Positions 38,007 through 48,440 of a DNA stretch of 64,000 nt are shown here, piece by piece. Source of the stretch: an uncultured Clostridia bacterium (lineage in GTDB: Bacteria; Bacillota; Clostridia; TANB77; CAG-508); NCBI GenBank assembly GCA_948805675.1, contig CAQIBN010000007.1, positions 1-64,000 on the forward strand, written 5' to 3'. Position numbers and translations under genes: made by a program. The notes under the pieces are model-generated. The model did not search any database. It had not been told where the DNA came from and saw only the letters and a list, made by a program, of their open reading frames with translations. Numbering within the stretch: position 1 is the stretch's first letter; the number at the start of each line of letters is the position of its first letter.

Positions 38007-39176
38007 TTATTTATTTAATATCTCATCTGCTAATTTTTCCATTTCTTTTTTACTATCTTCATTCATTCTTGATTTTATAGTAACCATATTATCACATAAA
38101 TCTATTTCTTTCATTCCATCTATTATGTTTTTCATTGCTTTTCCAGCAGATGGTGCCCAAGTTCCATTTTCTATTATACCTATTTTTCTCTTTTGATAAT
38201 TTTTACTTTTTAAATGATTCAAAAAGTGTTCCATAGGTGGAAATACGTTTCCATTATAACTTGAAGCTGCTAAAATTAATTTATCATATCTAAAAGCATC
38301 TTCTATTGCTTCTGCAAAATCATCTCGTGTTAAATCTGCAAAAGCTACCTTTTTTGCTCCTTTTTCTTCTAATATCTTTACCATTTCTTTTGCCACTTCT
38401 AATGTATTTCCATGTATTGAACTACATGCTACAAATACTCCATCATCTTCTGGTTTATAGCTACTCCATATATCATATTTATTTATATAATATCCTAAAT
38501 TTTCTTTTAAGATTGGTCCATGTAAAGGACATATCATTTTTATTTCTAATCCTAATAATTTCTTTAATAAAGCTTGTACTTGTATACCATATTTACCAAC
38601 TATATTAAAATAATATCTACGAGCTTCACATGTCCAATCTTCTTTAGTATCTAATGTACCAAACTTTCCAAATCCATCAGCTGGAAATAATATCTTTTCT
38701 TTTATTTCATATGATACCATTACCTCTGGCCAATGTACCATTGGTGCCATAAAAAATTGCAAGCTATGTTTTCCAAAGTTTAAAATATCTCCTTCTTTTA
38801 CTACAACTTTTCTAGAATCTAAATCTTCTATATCAAAAAATTGTTTTATAAAATTAAATGTTTTATCATTTCCAACTACTTTCATGTTTGGATATTTATT
38901 ACATAATAAACCTATATTATATGCATGGTCTGGTTCCATATGTGATACTATTAAATAATCTACCTCTTTTCCATCTAAGTTATTATCTAAATTTTTTATC
39001 CATTCTTCTGTTGCTCTTCTATCTACAGTATCTAAAACAACATTTTTTTCGTCTTTTATTAAATATGAGTTATATGATATACCATTTGGCACTACATATT
39101 GACTTTCAAATAAATCTATTGTTTTATCATCTACACCTATATAAATTACATCTTCTGAAATACTTATATCTTTCAT
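38007..39176 (-). CDS. Flavodiiron protein (FprA/Rbo-type flavoprotein)
   Basis: Reduces O2 (or NO) in anaerobes. The metallo-beta-lactamase-like domain has the diiron ligands SHMEPDHAYNIG, MVHWPE and LFPADGFG and a distal His in CPLHGPIL. A flavodoxin domain follows (ACSSIHGNTLEVAKEMV, LAASSYNGNVFPPM). Start 39176 is chosen for GGAGG 5 nt upstream, within an alternative ATG at 39188. It has 389 residues. Rubredoxin, its likely electron donor, is encoded upstream. Confidence 0.94.
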   Translation of the reverse strand: MKDISISEDVIYIGVDDKTIDLFESQYVVPNGISYNSYLIKDEKNVVLDTVDRRATEEWIKNLDNNLDGKEVDYLIVSHMEPDHAYNIGLLCNKYPNMKVVGNDKTFNFIKQFFDIEDLDSRKVVVKEGDILNFGKHSLQFFMAPMVHWPEVMVSYEIKEKILFPADGFGKFGTLDTKEDWTCEARRYYFNIVGKYGIQVQALLKKLLGLEIKMICPLHGPILKENLGYYINKYDIWSSYKPEDDGVFVACSSIHGNTLEVAKEMVKILEEKGAKKVAFADLTRDDFAEAIEDAFRYDKLILAASSYNGNVFPPMEHFLNHLKSKNYQKRKIGIIENGTWAPSAGKAMKNIIDGMKEIDLCDNMVTIKSRMNEDSKKEMEKLADEILNK

Positions 39177-39259
39177 AAATTCCTCCATTCTATACTTTTA
39201 AAATAAAACATTTTCTATTATGTCTTCCAGAATTTTATCATAAATTTATGTGAATTGCA

Positions 39260-39297
39260 AATAAGGAAACTCTCGTTATAAAAAGAGCTTCCTTATT
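39260..39297 (-). terminator. Terminator downstream of rubredoxin
   Basis: AATAAGGAAACTCT pairs with AGAGCTTCCTTATT across 10 nt. It is located between the rubredoxin gene and the flavodiiron gene. Confidence 0.7.
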
Positions 39298-39354
39298 GTT
39301 ATTATTAATATTTTTTGTATATTTATTTACTTCAACTTTAATAACCATTACAAA

Positions 39355-39489
39355 TTACATTTTTTCAAAACAATCTTTTCCAACTCCGCAAAGTGGACAA
39401 ACCCAAGTATCTGGTAAATCTTCAAATTTAACTCCTTCTACTTCTTCATCATATATATGACCACATACTGTACAAACATATTTACTCAT
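39355..39489 (-). CDS. Rubredoxin, short form, 44 aa
   Basis: Small electron-transfer protein with one iron held by four Cys: YVCTVCGHIYDEE and WVCPLCGVGKDCFEKM. Compared with a 52-residue rubredoxin, the loop between the two CxxC pairs is shortened (EEVEGVKFEDLPDT). AGGAGG lies 8 nt before the ATG. It lies upstream of the flavodiiron gene on the same strand, although a terminator-like hairpin separates them. TGC GGA here has an out-of-frame CGG and no break. Confidence 0.92.
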   Translation of the reverse strand: MSKYVCTVCGHIYDEEVEGVKFEDLPDTWVCPLCGVGKDCFEKM

Positions 39490-39647
39490 AAAATACCTCC
39501 TTTTCATATGTTTTCATTAATTATATTACTGTTTATATAAAATAAATCAGTAAAAGTATTATACCATATGTATTATTTTATTTCCACAAATTATTTACAT
39601 TTTTATATTTATTTGATATTATATTGATTAATCTATAGGAGGATATT

Positions 39648-40205
39648 ATGGCGACACAATTAGAAAATTATAAATCTACACATAAATTATCTAAGATATA
39701 TTGTCTTATTTTATATTTTTTCATTTTTGCATTTTTAGGATGGATATTAGAAAGCTTATATAGTGTATATGAATTAGGACACTTTACAAAAAGGGGTTTT
39801 TTATATGGTCCTATTTGTCCTATATATGGATATGGTGCAATAATGTTGATTACATTTTTAAATAAATATAAAAATAATTCATTTAAATTGTTTTTTTACT
39901 CTATTATTATCTTTTCTGCATTTGAATATCTTGTTAGTTTTATATTAGATGCATTATTTGGAGCACATTGGTGGGATTATACAAATGATTTTTTTAATTT
40001 AAATGGAAGAATTAGTATTTTCTATTCTTTTGCATGGGGAATAATTGCAATTTTATTTATTAATCATATATTTCCTTTTTTACAGGAAAAGCTTGATATT
40101 ATTTTAAATAACATTCCTTATTCTTTTCTAACAACAATATTAAGATTAATTATTTTTATTTTTGTAGCTGACACATTTTTATCTTGTATACGCTATATTC
40201 TATAA
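39648..40205 (+). CDS. CmpB-like membrane protein (putative ABC permease, PF06541 type)
   Basis: A 185-residue protein with about five hydrophobic segments. FLGWILESLYSVYELGHF and RGFLYGPICPIYGYGAIML, then GAHWWDYTNDFFNLNGRISI, are the recurrent family motifs. AGGAGG precedes the ATG. Family members are called putative ABC transporter permeases, but a transport role has not been shown as far as I know. It is a single-gene unit with its own terminator. Confidence 0.85.
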   Translation: MATQLENYKSTHKLSKIYCLILYFFIFAFLGWILESLYSVYELGHFTKRGFLYGPICPIYGYGAIMLITFLNKYKNNSFKLFFYSIIIFSAFEYLVSFILDALFGAHWWDYTNDFFNLNGRISIFYSFAWGIIAILFINHIFPFLQEKLDIILNNIPYSFLTTILRLIIFIFVADTFLSCIRYIL

Positions 40206-40206
40206 A

Positions 40207-40244
40207 AATGCATTAAAATTGATTATAAACAATTTTAATGCATT
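40207..40244 (+). terminator. Terminator after CmpB-like gene
   Basis: AATGCATTAAAATTG pairs perfectly with CAATTTTAATGCATT around an 8-nt loop, starting 2 nt after the stop codon. Confidence 0.85.
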
Positions 40245-40257
40245 ATTCTATATCAAA

Positions 40258-40435
40258 AATACATACTAATATACCAATAGTTAATATACTTATAAATAAA
40301 AAGTTGCAAACCATACATGTTTTAATATATTCCAAAATTAACTGTGAGTACCAACCTTACACTTATCACTACACCTACTTTTTTCAATATTTTTTCTAAA
40401 TTTATAAATATATTAAATGTTGATAAGTTATAAAT
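40258..40435. repeat. Dispersed element family 2, copy 2
   Basis: The left arm ACCAATAGTTAATATACTTA (with ATAAATAAA) is loosely complementary to the right arm TTTATAAATATATTAAATGT (with TGAT), giving a large hairpin. The interior contains CACTTATCACTACACCTAC. Relatives lie near 16555-16645 and 49820-49990. Confidence 0.5.
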
Positions 40436-40471
40436 TCATTTTTACAAAAAAAAAACTAAAATTTACAACAA

Positions 40472-41059
40472 TTACTTAAGTATACTAATAGCAAGACCAT
40501 CTCCAACTTCTAATATTTTTGTATCAAGTATGGGATTTTCTGTTGTTTCTTTTATATATTCTCTTAAATTCCTTACAGCAGTTCTTTGCTTATGTTTATT
40601 ATAATCACTCATTACATATCCTTTATATAAGACATTATCAGCTATAATAATACCATTATCATTAAGCATTCTCATAGCCTCACTTAAAAAGAATGGATAT
40701 TTTCCTTTAGCTGCATCTATAAAAACTACATCATATTTTTCATTTAATGTAGGTAATATTTCTACTGCATCGCCTTCATATAAATTTATTTTTTCTTCTA
40801 CTTCTGCTTTTTTTATATTTTTTTTTGCTTTTTCTATTCTTTCTATATCTCTTTCTATTGTATCTATTTTTCCATTTTTATCTAAATACTCACAAAAACA
40901 TATAGCAGAATATCCCACTGCTGTACCAATTTCCAATATTCTATTAGGCCTTTTTTCTATTAGTATTTTACTAATAACTTCTAATGTATCATCCATAATT
41001 ATTGGTACATGTTCTTCTAATGCTTCTTTTTTTATCTTTTCTAATTCTTTTTTATTCAT
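40472..41059 (-). CDS. SAM-dependent O-methyltransferase (class I, COMT-like)
   Basis: A 195-residue protein similar to YrrM-type methyltransferases. SAM binding is seen in ILEIGTAVGYSAICF, DTIERDIERIEKAK and VVFIDAAKGKYPFFL; the metal-site Asp/Asn is in IIIADNVLYKGYV. Start 41059 is chosen because GAAAGGG lies upstream; the longer frame opens with a GTG without a site. YrrM and U32 proteins are both linked to hydroxyuridine-type tRNA modification, making this a candidate TrmR (mo5U to mcmo5U-type methylation). Confidence 0.85.
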   Translation of the reverse strand: MNKKELEKIKKEALEEHVPIIMDDTLEVISKILIEKRPNRILEIGTAVGYSAICFCEYLDKNGKIDTIERDIERIEKAKKNIKKAEVEEKINLYEGDAVEILPTLNEKYDVVFIDAAKGKYPFFLSEAMRMLNDNGIIIADNVLYKGYVMSDYNKHKQRTAVRNLREYIKETTENPILDTKILEVGDGLAISILK

Positions 41060-41220
41060 TATTAATAACATCCCTTTCTTTGCCTCTTCTAACACTACAT
41101 TTATGAAAGGCACAAAATCTACATTTTATCTTAATTATCTTTTATTAATATTACTTTTATATGGCAACTAATGGAACACCATTTTTGTTTTTCCCAAATT
41201 AGCCTTAAGTAATGAACAAT

Positions 41221-41250
41221 AAAAAGAGCTTTTGGAAAAAAGCTCTTTTT
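41221..41250 (-). terminator. Terminator of typA
   Basis: AAAAAGAGCTTTT pairs with AAAGCTCTTTTT across a short loop, with T-runs on both sides, 7 nt after the typA stop. Confidence 0.85.
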
Positions 41251-41257
41251 ATTTATT

Positions 41258-43070
41258 TTATCCTCTTCTTGCTTCTCTTTCTCTTGTTTTTGTATCTAAA
41301 GTTTTCTTCCTTAATCTAACATTTTTAGGAGTAATCTCTACAAGTTCATCTTCTGCAATAAATTCGATAGCTTTTTCAAGTGACATTTGAAGTGGTGGAA
41401 CTAAACGAAGTGCATCATCAGAACCTGAAGCTCTTGTATTTGTTAAATGTTTTTCTTTACATACATTTATAGCAATATCTTCATTTCTTGAGTTTATACC
41501 AACAATCATTCCTTCATAAACTTCTACACCTGCACCTATCATTAATTCTCCTCTTTCTTGTGCATTGTATAATCCATAAGTAACTGATGTTCCTGCTTCA
41601 AAGGCTACTAATACTCCTCTTGTTCTTGATGATATTTCACCTTTATATGATTCATAACATTCAAAAATGCTATTCATTGTTCCACTACCTTTTGTATCTG
41701 TTAAGAATTCTGTTCTGTATCCTATTAATCCTCTTGCAGGGATTTTGAATTCTATTTTTGTATGACCAGTTTCAGCAGGTTCCATATTTACCATTTCTGC
41801 TTTACGTCTTCCTAACTTTTCTATAACAGTTCCTATTGCTTCATCTGGTACATTAACTACTAATCTTTCCATTGGTTCACATTTAACTCCATCAATTTCT
41901 TTAAATATAACTTTTGGTCTAGATACTAATAGTTCAAAACCTTCTCTTCTCATTGTTTCTATTAATACAGATAAATGCAATTCTCCACGTCCGCATACTT
42001 CGAAACTATCTGCTGAATCTGTTTCTTTAACTCTTAAACTTACATTTCTTTCTAATTCTTTCATTAATCTATCACGAATATGTCTTGATGTAACAAATTC
42101 TCCTTCTTTTCCAGCAAGTGGTCCATTATTAACACTAAATGTCATAGATACTGTTGGTTCATCTATATCTACAAAAGGAATTTTTTCTGGATTATTAATA
42201 TCACAAATTGTATCACCAATATTTATGTCTGCAATACCAGATAATGCAACAATATCTCCAGCTTTAGCTTCTTCGACTTCAGTTCTTTTAAGTCCCATAT
42301 ATGTAAATAATTTTGCAACTTTTCCTCCGAACATTTTTATCTTGCTTACAAATTGCAATAGACATTCCTGCTTTTATAGTTCCTCTTTCAACTCTACCAA
42401 CTGCTATTCTTCCTAAATATTCATCATAATCTATATTAGATACAAGCATTTGCATATCTCCATCCATATCACATGCTGGTGGGTCAATTTGCTCAATAAT
42501 TGTATCAAATATACAATGAACATTATCTGTTTCATCTTCTAAATGCATTTTTGCAATACCATTTTTAGCTGATGCATATATAACTGGAAAATCTAATTGT
42601 TCATCATTTGCATCTAATTCTATAAATAATTCTAATACTTGGTCTACTACTTTTAATGGATTTGCACCTGGTCTATCTATTTTATTTATAACTACAATTG
42701 GTTTTAAATTTAACGCTAAAGATTTTTTTAGAACTTCTCTTGTTTGTGGCATTGGTCCTTCAAAAGCATCTACTAATAATAAAACACCATCAACAGTTTT
42801 AAGTACACGTTCAACTTCTCCACCAAAATCAGCATGTCCTGGTGTATCTACTATATTAATTTTTACATCATTATAAATAACTGATGTATTTTTAGAAAGA
42901 ATTGTAATTCCTCTTTCTTTTTCAATATCACCTGAATCCATTACTCTTTCTGCCACTTGTTCATTTTCTCTAAATATATGGCTTTGTTTTAACAAAGCAT
43001 CTACTAATGTAGTTTTACCATGGTCAACATGGGCAATTATCGCTATATTTCTTATATTCTTATTATTCAT
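41258..43070 (-). CDS. typA: Translational GTPase TypA/BipA, 603 aa, one CGG +1 shift
   Basis: Ribosome-associated GTPase involved in 50S assembly and stress. G1 AHVDHGKTTL, G3 DTPGHADF and G4 NKIDRP are present, with EF-G-like domains and the TypA C-terminal domain (VYEGMIVGINSRNEDIAINV). GTT-C-GGA at C42329 breaks the frame; skipping C gives CKQDKNVGGKVAKLFTYMG, as in homologues. Start 43070 is chosen for GGAAGGA upstream. The length is normal. Elsewhere TGC GGA carries CGG out of frame and is read normally. Confidence 0.94.
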
Positions 43071-43162
43071 TTTAAAATACATTCCTTCCTTCACCTTAAA
43101 GATATACTTAAAAATAGAAATTATGTATATCTTTTTTACTTTTACTATATTAAAAAAATTTA

Positions 43163-44263
43163 TTATACAGATTGTTTATATTCATTACTAGTTCCTTCTA
43201 GTTCTCTTATTGACAATTCTATCTTTCTAGTTTCTTTATCAAGCTCTATTATTTTAGCATTAACTTTATTACCAATTTTTAATTCTTCATCTGGTCTTGC
43301 TATTTTCTTTTCACATATTTGTGATATATGTACTAATCCTTCAATTCCTTTTTCTAATTGAACAAAAGCTCCAAATGGCATTATTTTTACTACTTTTACA
43401 CAAACAATATCACCAATATGATATTTTTCATCTATTTTATCCCAAGGATTTGGTCCTTTTTTCTCATATATCAGCATAAGTCTTCTATTTTCTTTGTCTG
43501 CTTGTTTTATTCTTACTTCTATTTCCTGATTTATTTTTAAAATCTCTTCTGGTTTTTGGTTCCTTCCCCATGCCATCTCTGAAATATGCAAAAGTCCTTG
43601 AACTCCTAATATATCAACAAAAGCACCATAAGTACTTATACTTGTAACAGTTCCTTTATATACTTTTCCCTCTTCAACATTATCCCAAAATTCTTTTAAT
43701 TTCGCTTCTTTTTCTTCTTCTATTACATCTTTTATTGAACCAATTATTTTTCTATTTTTATCATTATATTCAATTACTCTAAATCTTACTTCTTTATCTA
43801 AATAATCACTAATAGTTTCAGCTCTTGTAATTCCAGATAATGATAATGGAATAAATATACGAATCCCTTTATAAGTTGCAATAAATCCATTCTCATTTAC
43901 CTCTGTTACTTTTTCTTTAAATATACATTTATGATTCACTTTACTTTCAAACTCTTTTTTTGCATGCTTAATTTTAGATTTTTTATATGATAAAACAACA
44001 TTACCTAAACCATCATTTAATTTTAATACTTCTGCTGTTATTCTATCACCTGGTTTAAATTCTTCTAATGGATTTGCATCTTCATCAAATGAATATTCAC
44101 TTTTTGAAATTATTCCATCTGCTTTATATCCAATATCAACAAAAATCTCTCCATTTGAACTTATATTAATAATTTTTCCTGTGACAGTATTTCCTTCTTT
44201 TATATCTTTTAAAGACTGATTAATAAATTCTTCAAAACTTATATTATCTTCATATTTTTCCAT
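43163..44263 (-). CDS. S1-domain RNA-binding protein (YpfD / ribosomal protein S1-like)
   Basis: A 366-residue protein with four S1 OB-folds: EGNTVTGKIINISSNGEIFV, EKVTEVNENGFIATYKG, EGKVYKGTVTSISTYGAFVD and GDIVCVKVVKIMPFGAFV. In Firmicutes the short S1 protein gene sits next to cmk, as here. It may help mRNA binding at the ribosome. ATG preceded by GGAG. Confidence 0.9.
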   Translation of the reverse strand: MEKYEDNISFEEFINQSLKDIKEGNTVTGKIINISSNGEIFVDIGYKADGIISKSEYSFDEDANPLEEFKPGDRITAEVLKLNDGLGNVVLSYKKSKIKHAKKEFESKVNHKCIFKEKVTEVNENGFIATYKGIRIFIPLSLSGITRAETISDYLDKEVRFRVIEYNDKNRKIIGSIKDVIEEEKEAKLKEFWDNVEEGKVYKGTVTSISTYGAFVDILGVQGLLHISEMAWGRNQKPEEILKINQEIEVRIKQADKENRRLMLIYEKKGPNPWDKIDEKYHIGDIVCVKVVKIMPFGAFVQLEKGIEGLVHISQICEKKIARPDEELKIGNKVNAKIIELDKETRKIELSIRELEGTSNEYKQSV

Positions 44264-44450
44264 AACACAAAAACTCCATTCGAGTAATTTTTTCTCACAT
44301 CTTTATTAATCCTAAAAATCATTATATTTTAAAAGTCACATTTTAGTATAAAAACTTATTTTTTGAGATTTTTAAAATATCTAATTTTATTAAATTGTGA
44401 GAACTTATTTATATAGGTAATTCCCCACCTTAATGGTTCAATATTATATC

Positions 44451-45764
44451 TTAATTTTTTTCATTTGTCAACCTAATTATGTTATCCATTATTTCTTTTG
44501 TTACCTTATTTAGTACTTCTTTATTTTTTTCTTTTCCATAATACTCACTAAAATCTAAAGGTTTTCCATAATTCAAATAGACTTTTGTAAAAGGTTTAAA
44601 CGTTCCTTGTATTCCTATTGGTATTACCTTTGTTTTAGTTCTTAATGCCATAAAAGCTGCTCCATTTTTTGCATCTAAATTTTTTTCCATACCCTTTCTT
44701 GTTCCTTCTGGGAAAATACCTAATATCTCTCCATTTTTTAGGGCTTTTATAGACCTTTTCATTGCTTCAATATCATTTTTTTCTCTATTTATAGGTATAA
44801 CATCACCTATATGTAAAATCCATGAGAACAATGCATTTTTAAACATACTACTTTTACACATAAATCTAATAAATCTATTAGATGATGTTATTACTGCAAT
44901 TGCGTCCAAATAATTTAAGTGATTTGCACATACAATGTAACTGTTTTCATCTTCTGGAATTCCCTTTTCTCCAATATTTTCTATTCTAAACATAACACGA
45001 TATAAAAAATGTGCAAAACCTACAAAGAACTTTCTTTCAAATATTTTTAATTTTGTATTTGGTCTTTCTTTATATATTTTTTCTTCTAAAATAATTCTCT
45101 TTTTCTTTTCTTTTACTATTTTTTCTATTTCTGTTACAACTTGATTTATATTTTTTTTACTAGAATCTATAACAATGGCATCTTTTGCAATTTTTAGAGC
45201 ACCATATTGTCTATTTTTATCATTTTCATCTCTAGCTTTCATATCTGCTAAAACTTGTTCATATGTAGATTCTATATTTTTTCGTGTATTTTGCTCATAT
45301 CTTCTTTTAGCTCTTTCTTCTACATCTGCATCTAAATATATTTTTACATCTGCATTTGGAAATACAACAGTCGTTATATCTCTTCCTTCCATTATTATAT
45401 CTTGCGATTTTGCCATATTTCTTTGTAATTCTACTAATTTTTCTCTAACCTCTTTTATACTTGATACTGGTGATACTATTTTAGTAACTCTATTTGTTCT
45501 TATTTCCTCACTTACATCTTGTCCATTTAACAAAACTATTTGTTTATTTTTTGTTTCTTTTAATTCTATTTGCATATTATTAAGTAATTCCATTATTTTT
45601 TCTAATTCATTTAGGTTAATATTTTTATTAAGCATTTCTAGTGCAAGACATCTATACATTGCTCCAGTATCAATATTAACAAGCCCAAGTTTTTGTGCCA
45701 AAATTTTTGTTACAGTTCCCTTTCCGCTTCCAGCTGGTCCATCTAAAGCTACTATAAAAGCCAT
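44451..45764 (-). CDS. cmk: Cytidylate kinase fused to 1-acyl-glycerol-3-phosphate acyltransferase
   Basis: A 437-residue fusion. Residues 1-220 are CMP kinase (ALDGPAGSGKGTVTK P-loop, NIDTGAMYR, EGRDITTVVFPNAD). Residues about 240-437 are PlsC-like: the HX4D motif as NHLNYLD and the FPEGTRKGM motif, plus IPIGIQGTF. Separate enzymes in most bacteria, they serve nucleotide and phospholipid synthesis. The linking segment (about 220-240) is basic. No frame break occurs between them, and AGC GGA in the P-loop has an out-of-frame CGG. AGGGAGG precedes the ATG. Confidence 0.93.
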   Translation of the reverse strand: MAFIVALDGPAGSGKGTVTKILAQKLGLVNIDTGAMYRCLALEMLNKNINLNELEKIMELLNNMQIELKETKNKQIVLLNGQDVSEEIRTNRVTKIVSPVSSIKEVREKLVELQRNMAKSQDIIMEGRDITTVVFPNADVKIYLDADVEERAKRRYEQNTRKNIESTYEQVLADMKARDENDKNRQYGALKIAKDAIVIDSSKKNINQVVTEIEKIVKEKKKRIILEEKIYKERPNTKLKIFERKFFVGFAHFLYRVMFRIENIGEKGIPEDENSYIVCANHLNYLDAIAVITSSNRFIRFMCKSSMFKNALFSWILHIGDVIPINREKNDIEAMKRSIKALKNGEILGIFPEGTRKGMEKNLDAKNGAAFMALRTKTKVIPIGIQGTFKPFTKVYLNYGKPLDFSEYYGKEKNKEVLNKVTKEIMDNIIRLTNEKN

Positions 45765-45775
45765 AAAATCCTCCC

Positions 45776-46624
45776 TTATTCTTTATTTCTTTGAACATTA
45801 ATTCCTTTTGCAAAAACATCTATTTTTTGAGTATTCATTGTTGTTAATCTTTCTATTTCCTTTTTGCATTTTATTTTAAATTCTCTAAGTTCTTTTATTA
45901 TATTAACTCCATAATTTATTATTACTTCCATATAAATATAAGGTCCTGCTTCTGTTTTTTGAACTCTTATTTTAGATATTTTATAAATGGCATCATTTCT
46001 TATTGCTAAATATTCAATTATTTGTCTAAATACATTATCTGATATTGTAAAATTACCTAAATAACTAAATGTAGGTCTTATTATAGATTTTTCTGCTATG
46101 TATGGGTCATTTCCTTTTCCTTTTGATTTAAATATTTGAAGTGGGTCTAACATATATCCTGAAAAATCTTTTTTTATTTCAAAAGTAGGTACTGGTATTA
46201 CATGTTTTCCTTCAGTTACACGAATTCTTCTTGCTTTTTCCATTTCTTCTTCTGTTGCAACATCATTTATATATATAGTTTTTGATATTTTAGGTAATCC
46301 TAAATTTCCAGCTATTTTTTCTACCATACCATCAGAAGTACCTAAAATTAGTATTCCATCTGGTTTATATTTTTTTATTGCTTTTCTTATTTCTTCTTTT
46401 TCCTTTTCTTTAATGAATAAAGCATGTTTAACAGTTTCTATTTTTGTTGGTGCCTTTTTTGCAGAGTTGCCTGCAATTACTGCATTATCTTTAATTAATA
46501 ATCCATCATCTATAATATAATTTATTCCATTTTCGTTTGCAACCATCTGAGCTCTATAGCTTTTTCCTGTTCCAGATGGACCTACAAAAGCATATACTTT
46601 CATATTATTCATATTATAAATCAT
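45776..46624 (-). CDS. P-loop protein with Asp23-like C-terminal domain, 282 aa
   Basis: The N-terminal part has a Walker A (FVGPSGTGKSYRAQMVANEN) and IIDDGLLIKDNAVIAGNSAK; DGILILGTSDGMVEKIAGNL follows. The C-terminal 90 residues (LAIRNDAIYKISKIRVQK, IYMEVIINYGVNIIKELREF) resemble the Asp23/YloU alkaline-shock fold. GGGAG precedes the ATG. It lies between cmk-plsC and a glycosyltransferase. The family is widespread in Clostridia but, as far as I know, unassigned. The Asp23 part is a moderate-confidence call. Confidence 0.7.
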   Translation of the reverse strand: MIYNMNNMKVYAFVGPSGTGKSYRAQMVANENGINYIIDDGLLIKDNAVIAGNSAKKAPTKIETVKHALFIKEKEKEEIRKAIKKYKPDGILILGTSDGMVEKIAGNLGLPKISKTIYINDVATEEEMEKARRIRVTEGKHVIPVPTFEIKKDFSGYMLDPLQIFKSKGKGNDPYIAEKSIIRPTFSYLGNFTISDNVFRQIIEYLAIRNDAIYKISKIRVQKTEAGPYIYMEVIINYGVNIIKELREFKIKCKKEIERLTTMNTQKIDVFAKGINVQRNKE

Positions 46625-46651
46625 TGTTTTCTCCCTTATATAAAAATATTG

Positions 46652-48152
46652 TTAATTTGTCTTATTTAATATAGAAATAGTAAAATTAAGATTTTTGTAT
46701 GAAGAATTTATTTTTTCAGGTTCTTTTACAATTTGTATATTTTGTTTTTCTTTTAACTCATCATAAAGTGCTGTACTTCCATCATCTATAACAATAATTC
46801 TTCCCTTAATATTATCTAAAATAGATAAATCTTCTACAGTTTCCATTTGTGGTGCATATGCTTTATATGCATCTTCTACAGTCCAATGATATGCATTAAA
46901 ATAAATTTGCTTATTTTCTGGATATTTTATAGCAAATATTGAACCTACACCTATTTCTCTATATATAAATATGTCATCTTCTTGTATATTATTATCAATA
47001 ATTTTTGTTATTTTTTGATTGCTTTCATTATAGTTTTCTAAATAAAATTTATAAGCATTTATTCCAAATAACATAATTATACAACTTGCCAATATTATAG
47101 TTATCCATTTCTTTTTTTCTAATGAAAATATGTAACTAACAGCAAATATAAGTAGTCCAATCATAGGTATTGTATATCTAGTTGTAAATATATCTGTTTT
47201 TATAGATAGTATTAATGAAACAAATATTACTCCAAAATACACAATTAATCCCCATATGCATACTTTTATATTTGAATCTTCTTTTCTCTTTGTAGCTATT
47301 TTTATAGCTACATAAATCAATACTATACTTGCAAATATAAATATACTTGTTTTTAATATTTTTGATTCTATCATTCCTGTATAATTAAATGTTAGTATAT
47401 CGAATAAAATATCTGGATATTTTATTTGTATCCAAAATCCATTAGACACTCTAAGTGCTTGTTTTAGAAATACTATTAGACCGTGGTATAAATAATATTA
47501 TTTGAGTTATTCCTGTAATTAAAAATTCCTTAATATACTTCTTATTTTTTATTGTATATGCAAATAACATAAGATTAATAATTCCTATTGTCATCATTGC
47601 AAAATAGTGTGTATATGCACTTAACAAACTAAATATAGCAAATAATATCCAATTCTTTTTATTACTTTCTTTACTAACTATTCTATATGTATATATTCCT
47701 GTTAATGTTACAAATACTCCTGCCCACGAATACATTCTAATTTCACTACTATATAATAGCATTACTGGTAAAAACATTGATAAAAAAGAATATATAATAC
47801 CAGTTTTCTCTCCAAAATCTTTTCTAATATGTGTATACCCTAAAGCACTTAATACTATCATTCCAAGTATTGAAAAAAATCTTAGTGAAATTATACTATT
47901 TCCTGTAAATAGTGTAAAGAATTTAGCAAAAATATAATAAAATAATGGATGAACATCTGTTGCTCCAATTCTTACTAGATCTATAAAATTATGATTTACT
48001 AATCCTAAAGTATATGTTTCATCAAACCATATATTTGTATGTAGTCCTGCTAAAATCATAAAAATAGCACCAATAGCTATAACTATTATATGTATAATTT
48101 TCATATTTTTTCCTGCTTTAATTAATTTATTATTATCTTCTATTTTTTGCAT
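46652..48152 (-). CDS. GT39-like membrane glycosyltransferase, 499 aa, one CGG +1 shift
   Basis: A polytopic PMT/ArnT-like (DUF2029/GT-C) protein with about 10 membrane helices. NIWFDETYTLGLVNHNFID carries the catalytic Asp-Glu near the first loop, and GATDVHPLFYYIFAKFF the family HPL motif. CCA-C-GGT at C47483 breaks the frame; skipping C gives ILFIPGLIVFLKQALRV and a further 265 residues in the membrane and C-terminal domain. The total length is normal. AGGAG precedes the ATG. The polyprenyl-linked sugar donor is inferred. Confidence 0.88.
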
Positions 48153-48399
48153 TATCTTTTCTCCTTATTTTGTAATTTATGTTATTTATTTACACATTCT
48201 TTAGTATTATAACACTATTGTAATTATTTTTCTATTATTTATGATAAAAAAATATAGTTTATAAAAAAGTATATAATTTATTTTTATATTTTTACACTTG
48301 TAATATAAATTCATTTGAAATTTATTACATAAAAATGGACTCTCTATGTTAAACTTATTTTATTGTTTCCAATATTAATATACTAAAATCGAAAAAAAA

Positions 48400-48427
48400 T
48401 AGGATGCATTTTATAAATAACATCCTA
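48400..48427 (-). terminator. Terminator of GT2 glycosyltransferase gene
   Basis: TAGGATG pairs with CATCCTA over a 14-nt loop; on the minus strand an eight-T run follows. Confidence 0.75.
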
Positions 48428-48440
48428 ATTTTTATAACAT

